Shown piece after piece: positions 32,036 to 32,509 of a stretch of 32,509 nt of DNA. Each line of letters begins with the position of its first letter. Positions within the stretch are counted from its first letter, which is position 1. The position numbers and the translations under genes were made by a program. Location of the stretch: contig JAGIAF010000004.1 of NCBI GenBank assembly GCA_017745015.1, forward strand, positions 1 to 32,509. The letters are read 5' to 3'. The DNA is from Bdellovibrio sp. (GTDB taxonomy: Bacteria > Bdellovibrionota > Bdellovibrionia > Bdellovibrionales > Bdellovibrionaceae). The notes below the pieces were generated by a model. That model made no database searches, had not been told where the DNA came from, and worked only from the letters and a program-made list of their open reading frames with translations.

Positions 32036-32509
32036 ATGAAGTTTTTGTTAGCAGCAAGTTTGGTTCTGGCAGGTTCTTCCGCAATGGCGGCCAGGGATTT
32101 GACTCAGAGCTCTCCTTCTTTGAAGTGGCATTCAATTTCTAACGATGCCGTTCGAGTGATTTATCCTGAGCAAATGAAACCCGAGTCGATTTATATCGCC
32201 AACTTGGTGGAGCACTACTCTCATGTGGTGGGCCAAACTTACGGCATTCAAAAACCATTGCAGTTTGATTTGATCTTGCGTCCGGAAGTTGCAGAACCCA
32301 ATGGTTATGTGACTTTGGGACCTCGTCGCAGTGAGTGGTTCTCGTCCTCGACGTTTTTTCCATTGGTGGGTGGCACTGAATGGTATCAAACACTTTCTAT
32401 TCACGAATATCGTCACGTGAATCAATATGACTTCTATAATCGCAAAGCTGCTGAAGTTCTGTATTGGATCATGGGGGATATGGGGCGACAGGTCGCGATC
32501 TTCTTAGCG
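32036..32509 (+). CDS. Secreted HExxH protein (putative metallopeptidase), 3' end outside window
   Basis: Open from ATG 32036 to the window end (missing from the ORF track): MKFLLAASLVLAGSSAMAARDL...WYQTLSIHEYRHVNQYDFYNRKAAEVLYWIMGD; HEYRH motif; SD ggag. Confidence 0.8.
   Translation, partial: MKFLLAASLVLAGSSAMAARDLTQSSPSLKWHSISNDAVRVIYPEQMKPESIYIANLVEHYSHVVGQTYGIQKPLQFDLILRPEVAEPNGYVTLGPRRSEWFSSSTFFPLVGGTEWYQTLSIHEYRHVNQYDFYNRKAAEVLYWIMGDMGRQVAIFLA

Noticed and set aside
1-32509. tRNA/rRNA genes, prophage, toxin-antitoxin or restriction-modification genes
   Set aside because: None recognised on reading either strand.

Overview
The window looks like a Bdellovibrio-type (predatory deltaproteobacterial) chromosome segment; this taxonomic call is an inference from gene content and style. 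The left half carries housekeeping genes: the C-terminus of an AMP-dependent acyl-CoA synthetase, a TIGR02147-type protein, a KH-domain protein, pgpA, a cinA/pncC-type gene and recA. It also carries many small secreted proteins of unknown function, a glutathione peroxidase, two tandem paralogous Cys/Gly-rich secreted proteins, aspartokinase and an MltD-like lytic transglycosylase. The right half is a flagellar rod/ring/hook-junction cluster: flgF-flgG-flgA-flgH-flgI-orfX-flgJ-like-flgM-flgN-flgK-flgL-csrA-fliW. It is followed by a secreted protein and the start of a secreted HExxH protein. The most interesting signals are these. (i) A 33-bp perfect inverted repeat flanks a 108-bp segment inside an uncharacterised ORF coupled between flgI and flgJ, a candidate invertible switch or RNA structure. 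(ii) Hairpins presenting GGA in the loop lie upstream of flgN and flgK, with csrA-fliW at the end of the cluster. (iii) A recurring architecture NCCGATAA-(7-8 nt)-ATG at four genes suggests sigma28-type promoters giving leaderless mRNAs; a fifth well-spaced sigma28-like site lies before csrA, and a near-perfect sigma54 site lies before flgF. (iv) A dispersed element directly abuts stop codons. (v) A densely structured non-coding region precedes pgpA. No tools were used; all calls come from reading the sequence and the supplied ORF track.
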